Assembly (NCBI RefSeq): GCF_030247195.1
Contig: NC_080672.1
Coordinates: 389,749,037 to 389,813,036 of the forward strand
Direction of reading: 5' to 3'
Source: Topomyia yanbarensis
Lineage: Eukaryota > Arthropoda > Insecta > Diptera > Culicidae
DNA: 64,000 bases
A program made the position numbers and the translations under genes. Positions within the stretch are counted from its first letter, which is position 1. The number at the start of each line of letters is the position of its first letter. Positions 10,219 through 24,727 of this stretch are shown piece by piece. Under the pieces are notes generated by a model, which saw only the letters and a program-made list of their open reading frames with translations, had not been told where the DNA came from and did no database searches.

Positions 10219-11580
10219 TTAAAACTTACAAAGTATAACGGAGCCAACCGTTGCAATCAATGATTTCATAATTTCTAATGCTTCAGTGTTGCCATGCAAC
10301 ACATTTTTGCTAAACCAGAGATGACGCTTAAAAATCAACGTGGTCTGAATCCTTTGAAATGATTTCGTCTTGGTAGCACAACAACTTGAGTGAGTGATCT
10401 TAAAGATGCTTGGGATCACTTTCAGACACATTTGAGCCGAGAAACCACGAACGTCGTCTTTTATGGATTTGTCGAAGAATACAATTGAATCAGAAGCATG
10501 AGGGAGATTAACACGGTTGGGATAATATAAATATGAATTGATATTTTGTGCCATGTAATCGAAGTACAAGGACATAAATCGGTTATGACAATAGAGCTCG
10601 ACAAGCCTCTCGACATTTGCAATTAATAACGGGTTCCTACTACACGCAAAGCAATCGTTCGTCCCTTTGCCTTTGCGGAAGCTAAATTGTGTACCTGACA
10701 GTAAGCCATGTGCTTCGGCCTATTTGTAGAGACAAAACAAGATCATTTTCTGAAACAACTTCCAGATACGGGGCAGCATTGCGACCGGCCAATACGAGTT
10801 GTGATAGGAGGCTGATTTTCCTAGTTTTTGGATGGCAATGACCTTCACTAGTCTTCAATCATGTGAAACAATATTACCTCCAAGAAACTTATTGAAAAAA
10901 TTCAACAAGCATCTCTTGGCAGATACTGGCAGATGCGTCAACATTCAACAAGTTGAATTTGATTATGTCTGGTTTTGGGGCTTTATTGTATCATGACATG
11001 AGAGCAAGTGAGCTATCGGTGCGGCAGATATTCTGTGCCGAGGGTTTCTTGGCGAAATCGAATATCACACGGTTTGTATATTCCACGCTCTCGTTAATAT
11101 CTAGTGTTTCAGTTTCGCATACGCCGGTCCTTATCCCAAATAATGCCCATCGATATTTCTCGTATTAATCCGTCAACGAACCGGCGCCAATAACCACGTT
11201 TCGTGGCTTTCGTCACACGCTTCTAATATCGAGTACTGTCGATAGCTAGCGAGTAAACCGTTGTTCTGGAGAACTTTTTGATTCCCAAAAGTACCCCTCC
11301 GTAGGGGTCTTCTCACTTCAAGCGAATGATATTAAACTCGTGGAAGTTGAGGTCTATTTCTGAAGTAGGTCATGTTTCGCTTAATGCAAATGCGTCACAT
11401 TTCAGATTGTTTATTACCATTGTGAATGAATTGATTTTCGGGTAATACTTCTGCAATTCCACTGTAGAACAGTGATCACATACGCGACCTCATTTGATAA
11501 GTTAGCCATCGAAGGACATCGCTGCAAGAAGGGGCCATTTAGTCCCTACTTCAAAAATGGGGTTATCGGCATGCTTTTAA
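10219..11580 (-). pseudogene. antisense I-clade ORF2 remnant with internal deletions
   Basis: Read on the minus strand from 11560 downward, this follows the ORF2 of the element at 1390-7521 from its ATG. It then jumps past most of the endonuclease, resumes at the sequence equivalent to about 3990-4680 (linker and first RT blocks, FRKGKGT region at 10650-10690), skips most of RT and continues with the equivalent of 5590-5830 (LYFDYMAQNI at about 10560). Many stops and frameshifts are present. Homology fades at about 10380. It is older and more divergent than the full-length copy. Confidence 0.8.
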
Positions 11581-12238
11581 GGAGGTCCTTTTATATAATT
11601 GTGCAAAAAGTACCTAATGTTTGATTATTTTTTTTGAAGAAGTAAAATGACTTAGACATGTGCGCTATTCTGCAAAATGTTTATTAAGGTTTCATCTATA
11701 AAATAAAATGTTTCGAGTGTAAGGTGGTAAAAATGGCGTCCAAAATGTCTGCACAATACAGGTCGCAATTCGTTGTCTACAAGTACCAAACCAAAACGAT
11801 CTTGAAGATTACATTCCGTAGAGGCACCCCTAAAAAACATGGAAAAATGCTATATAGATTCAAAATGGCGGCCACTTGAAAATAAAGTATCGTTTTATCG
11901 CATGATTTTTCCACTTTAACCAGCTGTAAAAAAAGGTTAATGACTAAAATATTGCGATTTTGTAGGTTACAGCGCCCGAGAATGGTGTCTTCTTTTAGGC
12001 TTGCAAAACCCGAAGTTGATTGGTTGAATGGTTCAAAAACGAGAATGTCCGCAGATTCGAAAAATCTTGTTCCGAGAAAGCCGCCTTTTTTACACCTTAC
12101 ACCCGAAATTTTTTATTTTATCGATGAAACCTTAATAAACATTTTGCAGAATAGCGCACATGTCTAAGTTATTTTACTGCTTCAAAAAGAAAAATAATCA
12201 TTTGGTACTTTTTACCATAATTATAATAGAGGATTCCC
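11581..12238. mobile_element. foldback MITE with TTAA target duplication (piggyBac-like)
   Basis: The first and last roughly 165 bp are inverted copies of each other, sharing for example AGACATGTGCGCTATTCTGC on opposite strands. Both ends are flanked by TTAA (11577-11580 and 12239-12242). The ends are GGAGGTCC / GGGAATCC. TTAA duplication is the hallmark of piggyBac-type transposition. No transposase is encoded. The element sits inside the antisense I-clade remnant, whose intact relative shows the uninterrupted target at about 2936-2945. Confidence 0.85.
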
Positions 12239-13290
12239 TTAAGAGGATCAATAACGTTAAAAGTTGTAATAACCAAGTCTATGATTTTTGAAAATTTCAT
12301 CAGTCCAATACTAGGCTGAGTATTTGTTTGCAAAAAGGGGACTCTTGGAGTTTTTTATGTTCCTCAAAGTGCTTATCGAAATTAAAATTTCCAAATTCAA
12401 CAGATACGCAATTTCCAAATTCAATAGATACTTCGGTTTTAAAGTAGGAACTTTCAATAAATTGATTGTTGACGGCGCAACTGAAGTGGAGGACATTTTG
12501 AAGTATTTACGATGAAGCCTAGGGGAGGAAAGATTTCTCCTTTTTCTTGACTCCCGTAACAACAAAGAATGTTCCCTAGTATGGGTCATCAGGATCAGCC
12601 TCGACAGGAAACAAGCGAGCATAAGGGTTTTCTGAAAGGACTGATGGCGAATCACTCTCAACATTCCATTCAACCTCAACATTCCTGCAAAAGTTTTTCG
12701 TGCACAATGAATGTATACATAAATCTTAGCATTACACAAAATGTCAATTGTTGCCCTGCCTTCAAAATCGTAAAACAAAATACCTTTGGTTTGAGCACTT
12801 TACACCAGACACCCCCTTAGGGGAGCGCTTTAGTTTCTTCCCGCGTTGCCTGTACGCAGGACATGATGTAACTATGGACTGAGGACTATTCCCGCAGTAG
12901 AGACACTAATCGGCATTTTAATCGGAAGATATCCTCACGGTCTGCCCCACATTTTGCCTTATTTTTGCAATGTTATAGTGTATGGTCAAGCTGTTTGCAT
13001 TTAAGGCAGTGTATGACACGCAGTACAAACAGGCGGACAGGTAGATGAAGTTTCCCCAACGACAAGACCTGGCTTGGGAGAGCAAACCCGGCGAAGTTTA
13101 CACGAAATGAGTCCGTCTTGGTGAAGACCTTCTTGCCATCTTTGATAACGACTGAGCTAAATTGTTCGCAATCCCAAATTTTAACAGATTGGAGTAAGAG
13201 ATTATTAAAGCAACTTCAAAAAATCGTCGCAATTGAGTCCCGTTTCGATCACCACACCATCTATTTCCACATTTCGAGATGGAATATATA
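12239..13290 (-). pseudogene. antisense I-clade ORF1 (gag) remnant
   Basis: On the minus strand this matches ORF1 of 1676-3040 from about residue 115 to the C-terminus. It includes the zinc-knuckle region (about 12850-13050) and the ESRKRRNL...SP stretch near 12500-12560. Several stops and frameshifts are present. It continues across the MITE at 11581-12238 into the ORF2 remnant, so the two are halves of one old copy. Confidence 0.8.
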
Positions 13291-13299
13291 CAAAATATT

Positions 13300-13830
13300 C
13301 AAGCGCCTACCTTTGCTAAAGAGTCGGCCTTTTCATTACCCGGGATAGAGCAATGAGAGGGGACCCAAACAATGGTAATCTGGTAAGATTTTTCAGATCA
13401 CTTGCGCAGAGACTCCCGTATCTTCCCCAGAAAATACGGGAATTGCTTTTTAGGCTTCACCGCACGAAGAGCCTCGATAGAGCAGAGGCTGTCCGAAATG
13501 ATGAGGTAGTGATCTGTGAGCAAAGTGTCGATGATCCCAAGGGCATAGTAAATAGCGGCTAATTCGGCGACGTAAACTGAAGCAGGATCATTGAGCTTAA
13601 AGGAGGCGGTGACATTATCATTGAAGATACCGAAGCCAGTGGACCCATCGAGGTTTGATCCGTCGGTGTAGAAAATTTTGTCGCAGTCGACTTCTCGGAA
13701 TTTATTATAAAATATATTAGGGATCACTTATGGGCGTATATGATCCGGAATTCCACGGGTCTCTTCCTTCATGGATGTGTCGAAGAATACAGTTGAATCA
13801 GAAGTATCAAAGAAGGAGATTGTTGCGACA
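13300..13830 (-). pseudogene. antisense I-clade RNase H fragment
   Basis: Matches the sequence equivalent to about 5725-6235 of the full-length element with high identity, including FYTDGSNLDGS, VAELAAI and an intact SDS catalytic motif. One frame stays open for about 109 codons (13398-13727). It abuts the gag remnant at about 13290-13300 in an order impossible in one colinear copy, so this is either a second insertion or a rearrangement. Confidence 0.85.
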
Positions 13831-14029
13831 TATTAACATCATATTAAAAATGTTTCAGAAAATGCTGAAACCGCGAACAAAATGTGACCATGTTTTGAAC
13901 GGTGACCATTTGAAATTGGAAGGCTTACCCAGAAGGAACCATCTACTCTATATTTAAAAACAAATTATAGTCACTCCACAAACAATCACTCGAAGCATAA
14001 TTCCAGATAATCAAAACTTTAAAAAGAAT

Positions 14030-15112
14030 GTCTTTTTTTATAATTTATTTATTTGACACGGCTCATAGCGGTAGCTTAACGGAGCCGTGGATCTTTTATA
14101 TGTTTACAAATGTAAAAATAAAAATATTTATGATGTCCGCGATCACATGTTTTTCCCTGTTTCTTACACTTACACTTACAGTTGATTTTGCGGTACTGGA
14201 TGCTTCTTTTGTGGTTGTCATTATGGTCTGTGCAACTGCTGCCACAAATTTGGCCACCGTTTGTGGTTTAGGCACTGGTATTGAAAACTCTGTTTTGGGT
14301 TGGTTTGCCGTAGATGAGTTGGCAATCGGTTGAGATGCGTCTTCCTCTGCATCTTCCGCGCAAGGTTGTCCATGATTAGCTGTCTGATTACAATACTTGC
14401 ACGTGGGAGTTTGCCCCTCATGGGTGCATAGCGTAGTTTGCATAATTGTAGTGCCGTGAGTTTTGAGTTTTATTGTCAAGTAGGAGGGTATAGGCCTTTC
14501 AATCCGCATCCTCACTACAAAAACGCCGTTAGGAGTACCCGGGAAAAAGTTTCCCCAAGTATCAGGTGTAACGGATTCTACTTCTCCGTATTGCGACATG
14601 CATTTTGCAATTGGCTCAGGAGGGGTACGAGGTGATAGGTCATATAACCTTACATCTATATAATCATTCTCAATATATACGGGAATCTTAATTCCAACGT
14701 TGTCACTTTCAACCACGCGTTTTAAGTTGTTCTTCAAAACGAAACGCTCGGCTTGTGCTAACGTGTTGAATGATATTAACACTGCACTGCGAAGATGATG
14801 ATACTGAAGGTACAACACTTCCGTATGTCTAAGTTGCATTTTTACCTTCAGAAGGTATTCCACTTCACTAAAACTCGGTCATATTAAACAAAATTTAAAG
14901 TCAACGATCGCAGCGTTGGGTCGGAGTAGAGCTTTTTCGTCAACTTTACTCATGATGACAAGAATAATCCGATGTTTCCTTTGTTCTCGAGACAATGCAC
15001 ACTAGATCGAGAGGTGTGTTGTTCACTTGGCTCGATTGTACGTCTGACTGCGGCAGTAGTAGAAGGTAGGCTGAAAAAAATGTCTGTGGATGATGACAAA
15101 AATACTGGACCT
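14030..15112 (-). mobile_element. ORF1-only non-LTR derivative (half-LINE), copy 1
   Basis: On the minus strand a 5' region (15112-14954) leads into a gag-like ORF1. ORF1 runs straight into the family 3' tail (GAGCCGTGTCAAATAAAT, about 14045-14062), with no endonuclease or RT between. The same family occurs at 34825-35361 and as scraps at 860-958 and 58257-58310. A hAT-like element is inserted at its 5' side (15113-16488). Confidence 0.7.
14096..14953 (-). pseudogene. ORF1 gag-like protein of half-LINE, broken near N-terminus
   Basis: The start ATG at 14953 gives about 24 residues (MSKVDEKALL...) before a stop near 14880. The main frame then continues to 14096 for about 255 residues. It shows an RNA-binding domain typical of mosquito LINE ORF1 proteins (DVRLYDLSPRTP and GVFVVRMRIERPIPSYLTI segments) and one compact knuckle, CKYCNQTANHGQPC. 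The Ala/Thr-rich tail ends inside the 3' tail sequence. It would bind element RNA. Clade beyond non-LTR is uncertain (Jockey-like is possible). The early stop or frameshift makes this copy non-functional as it stands. Confidence 0.7.
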
Positions 15113-15120
15113 GTTATTAA
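15113..15120 (+). repeat. left 8-bp TSD of hAT-like element
   Basis: GTTATTAA here and at 16481-16488, immediately outside the TAGGGTGACCATA termini. Confidence 0.85.
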
Positions 15121-15322
15121 TAGGGTGACCATACGTCCTGGTTTCCCAGGACATGTCCTGGTTTTGCATTGACTGTCCTGGTGTCCTGGGAAGTCGAGGA
15201 AAATGCTTGATTTGTCCTGGTTTTTCTCCTGTAAGCCTAATATATTTCTATTTATTCAGTCTTCGCTTTTCACTATACTCCAGATCACAGTTACGACCGA
15301 CCGCAACCATAACTGCAACGTA

Positions 15323-15580
15323 CAGTCGTGATTCGCTGGTTGGACACTTTTTAGCTGGACCGCTTTTTAGTTGGACCTCCGCTAGTTGAACCATTGCCCA
15401 ACTAAAAGGCATCTAAACGTCAAAATCTCATGTCAAACTGACTTTGACAATCTATCTAACAATCTTTTACACTACTAACGTTTTCTTTGGAGAGTTTTTG
15501 ACATTTGTCAGTCGGTCCAACTATCGAATTAAATTCGTTAGTTGGACATAGGCTGTGGCCCAACCAACGAATCACGACTG
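15323..15580. mobile_element. TA-flanked MITE (Tc1/mariner type)
   Basis: A 258-bp element with inverted ends CAGTCGTGATTCG / CGAATCACGACTG and TA on both sides (15321-15322, 15581-15582). Inner parts are also inverted (GGTTGGAC / GTCCAAC). A degraded similar end is seen at about 38590-38612. Confidence 0.8.
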
Positions 15581-16069
15581 TACTTATTTCAGATTCACCG
15601 CCTCCCTTATTCATTAACTTTCCAACTGATTGAAACTTCATGCAGAATGGAATACTTGAGTGCTGAGGAAATATAAATTCTTTCACCAACCAAAGCATTT
15701 ATTTGTTTTTATGTGGAGAGTTTGAAGGCAGAAACTGACATCTTGTACATTTTCGAGCATAAGCGAACTGCATAATCTATATCTGGTGCACTTTTGCTTT
15801 ATAATCCCACTCATATGTAGAACTGAAACCGAACATGTCCGAACCTGAATACGCTGTGTCGGGAGAACGAATAACGAGGGAAACGAACCAAACATTCCAT
15901 TCATCGCGACGGACATGAATTGAATTTTGTTTTCTTTCAAGTTCACGCAGGGATGTCAATTTTTTCAAACTCTGGCTCAAACTGATATTATTTACACCAA
16001 GCTATCCACCAGTTTTCATATAACAATCGATTAAACGGAGAAATTTTTGGTAACAACGGTCTGTTTTGC

Positions 16070-16235
16070 AGCTCTCAAATCGAGATATAATGGTTGTCAT
16101 TGGAGATTTCCAGGCATAGCGCAGAGAAGCTACTTGGGATCGCTGATGTTTCTGATTTACGTCAATGTCGTGTTTTTAGTACTGAAAACTCCTCGTCGGT
16201 CCTGCACGGACCATCTCAGCATGAAACGTTAGCTG
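16070..16235 (+). pseudogene. CR1-clade reverse transcriptase scrap
   Basis: The frame reads PGIAQRSYLGSLMFLIYVNV, a decayed form of the CR1-type RT block GxPQGSxLGPLLFLIYxNDV. Only this block survives, inside the hAT-like element. Confidence 0.5.
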
Positions 16236-16480
16236 ATGGTGGTGTAGCAAGAACTGCCTTTGTATGTCTTGGTGATCGAATTCCAACGAAAGACTTTCTG
16301 GCAGAGCTCTTCTTCCCAGACTCCCAGAACTTTTTTGCAGTCGAAGCTCTGCCTGCCAGACCCCAGAACGTTTTAACTGCCGAAAACATGCGGAAAAGGC
16401 AATGTCGATTGAGAGGTATCGGGGGAAGCAGTACCCTTTCGACTGTCCTGGTTTTTTACTTGGCTGATATGGTCACCCTA

Positions 16481-16488
16481 GTTATTAA
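16481..16488 (+). repeat. right 8-bp TSD of hAT-like element
   Basis: GTTATTAA, identical to 15113-15120. Confidence 0.85.
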
Positions 16489-16979
16489 TCTTCCGGAGGT
16501 CGGTGCACAGGTTTTGGAGAATTTTAAAAAGTAACTTTTCGTGAATCAATTGTTCCAAACCTAGATGTATGCTCGAGTTGAAGTTTTAACTTTCGGAAAA
16601 TTATATAAAACGTATATCATAGAACGAAAACGTTTTTATATGCATTTTTGAAAATGGCTAGTTTGAACATTTGACTAACCTCGGACGGATTGGCAACGTT
16701 TTGCATGCATACGTTTTGTTAAGATCTCTAGCATTTGATAAACAACACCGATCAATCCATCAGATCTGTTCCGTGGACACCCGCGGATGTTCCTGAATGG
16801 CAACAGTTTGTTACCGGAACCATACCTTTGAGAATACGGATGTCAAATTTCTTTTTGTTTTAAAAACAAAAGTTAATTCATTCATTTTGAGTATTTTGGA
16901 CATTGGACCAGCATGTGGGATGTTTTGAAGTTTTGTTGGTCAAATTTGCCTCACCCCGAGGTGATTTTTGACAAGTTTT
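16489..16979. other. no recognisable gene
   Basis: Possible continuation of the 5' region of the ORF1-only element for the first tens of bases, then unassigned AT-rich sequence. Confidence 0.4.
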
Positions 16980-17190
16980 AGAATTGGTCGTAAATTGTCC
17001 TCTTTCCCGGTAGAACCAGGTTCCCGGAGTAATCCGGGGGGTCCCGTGGTGGCTAATTCGACCAAAAAACCTTCAAGATGTATCCAATGCAATTCTTTAG
17101 CAAAATCATAAAATTTCACATGTTGCAAAACGGGTTTTAAAATGGGTCGAAAATTGTCCTGTTTCCCGGTAGAACCAGATTCCCGGAATG
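16980..17190. repeat. two-unit direct repeat (period about 158 bp)
   Basis: The segment TTTCCCGGTAGAACCAG with flanking TCG(T/A)AAATTGTCCT and TTCCCGGA occurs at about 16980-17029 and again at about 17138-17186. Confidence 0.65.
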
Positions 17191-19471
17191 TAGGCAATTC
17201 GGCCAAAAAAACCTTAATCCTCCAGAACACTTGTTATCGTTTTCAAAAAATCGCATCAAATTTTGTTGGGACACAACTGACAACCATCATTATGAATTTT
17301 TTTTAGTTATTTTAATGTGGGTTTGGGTTGTTAGATACATACCAATGCCCCAATCGTTGAAGTTTTACTTGCTCAACAGCTTTGTAGAACATCATTTAGT
17401 TCTATATGCAACAGTTTTCGATTTATTATAAAGTTAATGAAATGTGCAGTCAGTGCTCGACGCGTGTTCTCGTGTAATTTTATTTACGTGATTACCTCAA
17501 GGTTAAAATTAAATTTAAAAAATATGGAATGGATCTTAGTGTAGTAGCAAAAGCAGCCATCTAAAATGTATATTAGAGTAGACAAGGATCCAATTGAAAA
17601 TTTGAACGAAGCGGAAGAACATATACCTCGTTCTCATTGTGATACATGTATACTTAACACTACATTGCGCTAAGTAAATATAAATAAATTAACAAAATAC
17701 ACCCTCCAATAATTCCACTTATTTTCCCATAGTCATTGCTGAATTAGATTATATCGTTTACGCTGTCGCATCGCGTGTCTCCAACAACAACCGTGTCAAA
17801 GTCAAGCTCTGAAAGAAGTCAGTCTAGCCTATTTACTTAGCACTTCCCGTGTCAAGACCGCCACCATCGGTTGTCAGGCCGGTCAGCCTTCCAATCCAAA
17901 TGCATGCCACCGAGCCAGTCGATTACTAAGCTAACTGGATTCGAGTAGAAAAAATGGCGCGAAAAAAATGTATATTAGCCGCAAAAAAGTGGTTAATAAT
18001 TTAAATATTTACTCTTCTGTCTGGCCGCTGGATTCTTTTCGGGTGGATTATAAATAACGTGTGTTTTTTCTTCGTCTTATTCTTGAAGGGGGCAGACTAT
18101 CATCGTCACAGCACGGGAGAGTGGATATTTAAATTTTTATATCATCACCAACCACCAATCGGCTTAACCGTCACTCGCTACCGTCCCGGTTTCAGTACCC
18201 ACCACCCACCCGTCTGACAGACACACTCTCGGTCCCAATTCCTAGTAGATTTAGAAGGCATTCAGGAATGATAATTTGTGTTTTGACGCGCAACGTATTT
18301 TCCATGCCACACTCCGCCGTTATCTCCACGGTTTTCGGTGGGATCTGGAGGAGGAAGGGAAGTCTGATTCGCACCTGGGGTTTCGTTTCGATTTCGTGGG
18401 GAACCTAACTGGAGAAGACAAACCGCAGACGTTTATAAGCTTTAAAATCAGACAGGTCCATCAATTAAACGACCATGACGAGACTCCCACGCAGCCACGT
18501 TAGCCGGTTCGCAATTGAACTTGAGGCTGTCTGCTGTTAATTTTGGCAACAGACGGTCGGTCGAAAGGTTGACCGACAATCCGCTTTCTGGGAGGAAGGG
18601 TGTGATTCACACCGCGGTCTGCGAGCTAAATTCGAATTGGCGACGCTGATCGTTTGCGTGTTTGAAAGGTAATACGATAATAGATTGCAAATAAAGCAGG
18701 GAAACCTAATCGAAATTTATTTGTCAATGATTTTCTCTGGTGTCATTCAAAGTCGAAGTTTGAGACTATACGGAATGACGGTGATGCATGACATCAAACA
18801 TAAATCAAGAATTTTTTTTAGTTTATTTCTTATTAGTTTCAATACTAATTCCGAGTTTATGATTCAGGGGTTCTGAAGTATATTTGTAAAAATATCTGTT
18901 TGATAGATTTCATTCACTAGTTAAATCAGTCTATAGAAATGAATATTTCGTCTCGTACATTTAATGATCATGTAATATTTTTGTCCTATAACTTTAAACG
19001 GGATGATTTCTAGACTCGAATATCTCGAATCTTCATCCTGGTACAGAAACATTTGTACTGTTTTCGTTTTCTTGCAACAGTCTTCTTTTAAAACCATATT
19101 CATGTTTGCTGTTCATACTAAACCAGCAATCCGATTCTCAAATGCGATGACTGGCGAATCATTTAGTAAAAAATCCAATCACTATTTGAATTATTTTCCC
19201 ATTGGGATGATGGTTGATAGGTGATTGACTGATACAGATATCTATTATTTCCACCCAGACCGTCTGCCATCGAAGCCGCGAATCGATGAATTATTGACAC
19301 TACTTTAAACTCAGCTACCTGGACTGGTTTAGAGTCTCATGTTTTTCTACATCAAATCAAGCAACTGCGCCAACAGAGTTATCTATACAGTTACTGTCTA
19401 AATATGTAACCTGGACCCAGCTGAACCAACAGACGCCATTCCGCCTCGATTCGACGGACTGGGAGCAGCGG
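17191..19471. other. non-coding island; weak exon-like segment at 18210-18344
   Basis: The sequence becomes more complex and GC-richer from 17760 to 18680. A minus-strand 135-nt open segment (18344 to 18210) is flanked by a CTCCTCCAG acceptor-like and a GTGGGT donor-like site. I do not call it as a gene. Confidence 0.35.
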
Positions 19472-20119
19472 TTACAAGCGTTGCACTTTTTCAAGGGCAT
19501 TTTCATGGTTGTTTTTCTCCGTTTGGCAACGACGACGACGACGGCGCCAGCTGTTTCGCCGTTTTTCGTTTGCATCGGATTGGCCGCGTGTGAGGACGCC
19601 ACGAAAATTGGCCTCCGGGGAAAGTGAGCGTCGATTTCTAACCGCACCAGTCGGATGCTGATTGAAGGAAGATAATTTGTACAGGAGATTTCTGTCCTGA
19701 TGGTTAGCGATATTACCGTGGTCTGGTGATGGAATGTCAGTCGGTAGGCGTTTTGGATAATCCGCCAATACACGGAAAAGGAGGGCTCTCAGGCAATGAA
19801 AAACATAATTATGGCTAGATAACATGGTATGATTTCTCCTTGGAACGACTGCCAAGATGCATGCAGATCTACGGGTAATTTCTAGGAAGGAGATCAGTCT
19901 GTTCAGATTTTCAAAATTCTTCAACGCGTCGCTGACATTGCCGGGTTTATATTGTCTGCGCCGGTTGTCAGTTAAGACTAAGGCACCGCTGCTAATTGCC
20001 GCAATACAGATCCTCAGCAAATGATAACTTTCTTGCGAATTGCGCGCATTTGCTAGTGGGCAGGTTTCATACAATGGGTAGTGGCGCCAACAAAATAGTT
20101 CACGTTTTATTAAAACCAT
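19472..20119 (-). other. 215-codon open frame, not recognised
   Basis: An ATG-initiated minus-strand frame without a transposon signature. It contains a hydrophobic stretch (ICIAAISSGALVL), several dibasic RR/KR sites and an arginine run created by a CGT microsatellite. A run this long is uncommon by chance here but not decisive. No family is recognised; it may be fortuitous. Confidence 0.18.
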
Positions 20120-20230
20120 CTTCCAGAATGACGCGGTCGTTTTCTTTTGTGTACAAAGTTAGTGCTTTTATTGTTTTATCGAGTCATTTGCACGATCCGG
20201 ATTATCTGTCGAGGCAGTCATTATGGTTTA

Positions 20231-20333
20231 TATACTACAAAAAAATCCCTTCATCTTTAGGGATACTCCCTTTGAAACTCCCTATACTACAAAAAAAAAA
20301 TCCCTTCATCTTTAGGGATACTCCCTTTGAAAC
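20231..20333 (+). repeat. 52-bp tandem duplication
   Basis: Two adjacent near-identical units, each containing CCCTTCATCTTTAGGGATAC, starting at 20231 and 20283. They differ mainly in A-run length. Confidence 0.85.
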
Positions 20334-20375
20334 GTTAAAGTTTAACGCAAAATAAATGTTTTGTGATTGTAATCC

Positions 20376-20396
20376 GCTTAGCTTAGCTTAGCTTAG
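20376..20396 (+). repeat. (GCTTA)4 pentanucleotide repeat
   Basis: Four copies of GCTTA. On the minus strand this reads (TAAGC)n, which may be a retroelement tail. That is inferred. Confidence 0.5.
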
Positions 20397-20897
20397 TTGA
20401 CTGCCCGTGAGTTTCCCGTGATTGATCAAAGCCTGTTGAAAATGCATATTGAACCAATTGTATGATACTTGGGAATAGTTCATCACACTCAACGTGCAAC
20501 CTAAAGAGACTAAGATTATAGTATAATCAATAACGTAGATGGCCACGCCCATGCAGGTCAATTTTGGGATGGGAAGGAATGTTAGTTCAACACTTGTGAC
20601 TATTGTGACCGAGGAATTCTCTGCATCATTCACAAGTGTCACAGTATAGGATTGGTGTTACTAGGTAGGGAGATGAATCAGGATATATCTTGGTAGATAT
20701 TGTGATTTAGCTAAGTACTCACGTACTTTGTCTTTTCATTTTAGATCAAAGATTTCAGGTGTGCAACCTCCAGTAGAAATATGAATCCATTCAAATAAAA
20801 ATTATTCTTCCGTGGGGCGTAATGAAAGGATAAAGCCGCATGGAATATGATAGAGGTCTATTCATCTATAGACAATATGATCTTGGTAATATGTACG
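20397..20897. other. no recognisable gene
   Basis: Short frames only. Presumed flank of the LOA-clade insertion. Confidence 0.4.
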
Positions 20898-20984
20898 AAG
20901 TCGCTCGCGATCAATTTCAGGGAATTCGAAACGAACAATTTGTACTCCGAACAGCCGGCCATCGATAGTAATGCTTCTTATTCG
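20898..20984 (+). repeat. 87-bp direct repeat, left copy
   Basis: Matches 24623-24709 with three visible mismatches in 87 bp. The two copies bracket the LOA-clade remnant. Confidence 0.85.
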
Positions 20985-21204
20985 GAATCAGGAATCAGAA
21001 TATATTGGCTCAAATGGCACGTTCCCCGTACATAGTCGGGGATTTGTGCCTTGCCGTGTGTTTTCATCATTTCCTGAGCGGAAGGTAAGGACAAGGAGGT
21101 GTGGGGAAGTAGAATTGGAAGGGTGGGAAAAATAACAGCACAAAACAAAAATAAACAACAGGTAAGTTAAACTCACAAGTAGTTCAACTTGCCTGCGAAT
21201 AAGC

Positions 21205-24413
<3,209 letters not shown>

Positions 24414-24622
24414 TGTTGATTAGAGAACTGTACATTTCATCTCCAACATAAATTGCACAACAACTAGAGGACACCAAACGATTTGGGATGTTAACGCATA
24501 TAGCGAGCCATATCCGGTTTAAATGGGACATGATCATTTGATTCCCACGATTTGCGAAGAAAATAATGGTCCACTGTGTCAAAGATTGGCATAACACAGT
24601 AAGGGCAGAACCCAAAATGCTC

Positions 24623-24709
24623 AAGTCGCTCGCGATCAATTTCAGGGAATTCGAAACGAACAATTTGCACTTCGAACAGCCGGCCATCGGTAGTAATGCT
24701 TCTTATTCG
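24623..24709 (+). repeat. 87-bp direct repeat, right copy
   Basis: Partner of 20898-20984. A 16-bp piece of its end (AGTAATGCTTCTTATT) is repeated once more at about 24711-24727. Confidence 0.85.
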
Positions 24710-24727
24710 AAAGTAATGCTTCTTATT

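Larger units (their letters stand above)
15121..16480. mobile_element. non-autonomous hAT-like element
   Basis: Termini TAGGGTGACCATA and its inverted partner TATGGTCACCCTA, with a perfect 8-bp duplication GTTATTAA. Eight-base duplications and TAGGG-type ends are characteristic of the hAT superfamily. Repeated GTCCTGG motifs lie inside both ends. No transposase is recognisable; the interior holds a nested MITE (15323-15580) and a CR1 RT scrap (16070-16235). Confidence 0.85.

Noticed and set aside
7665..14886. 16-bp identity AAACTCGGTCATATTA at 7665-7680 and 14871-14886
   Set aside because: Too short, no extension on either side; may be chance or a tiny shared scrap, not a supported repeat.
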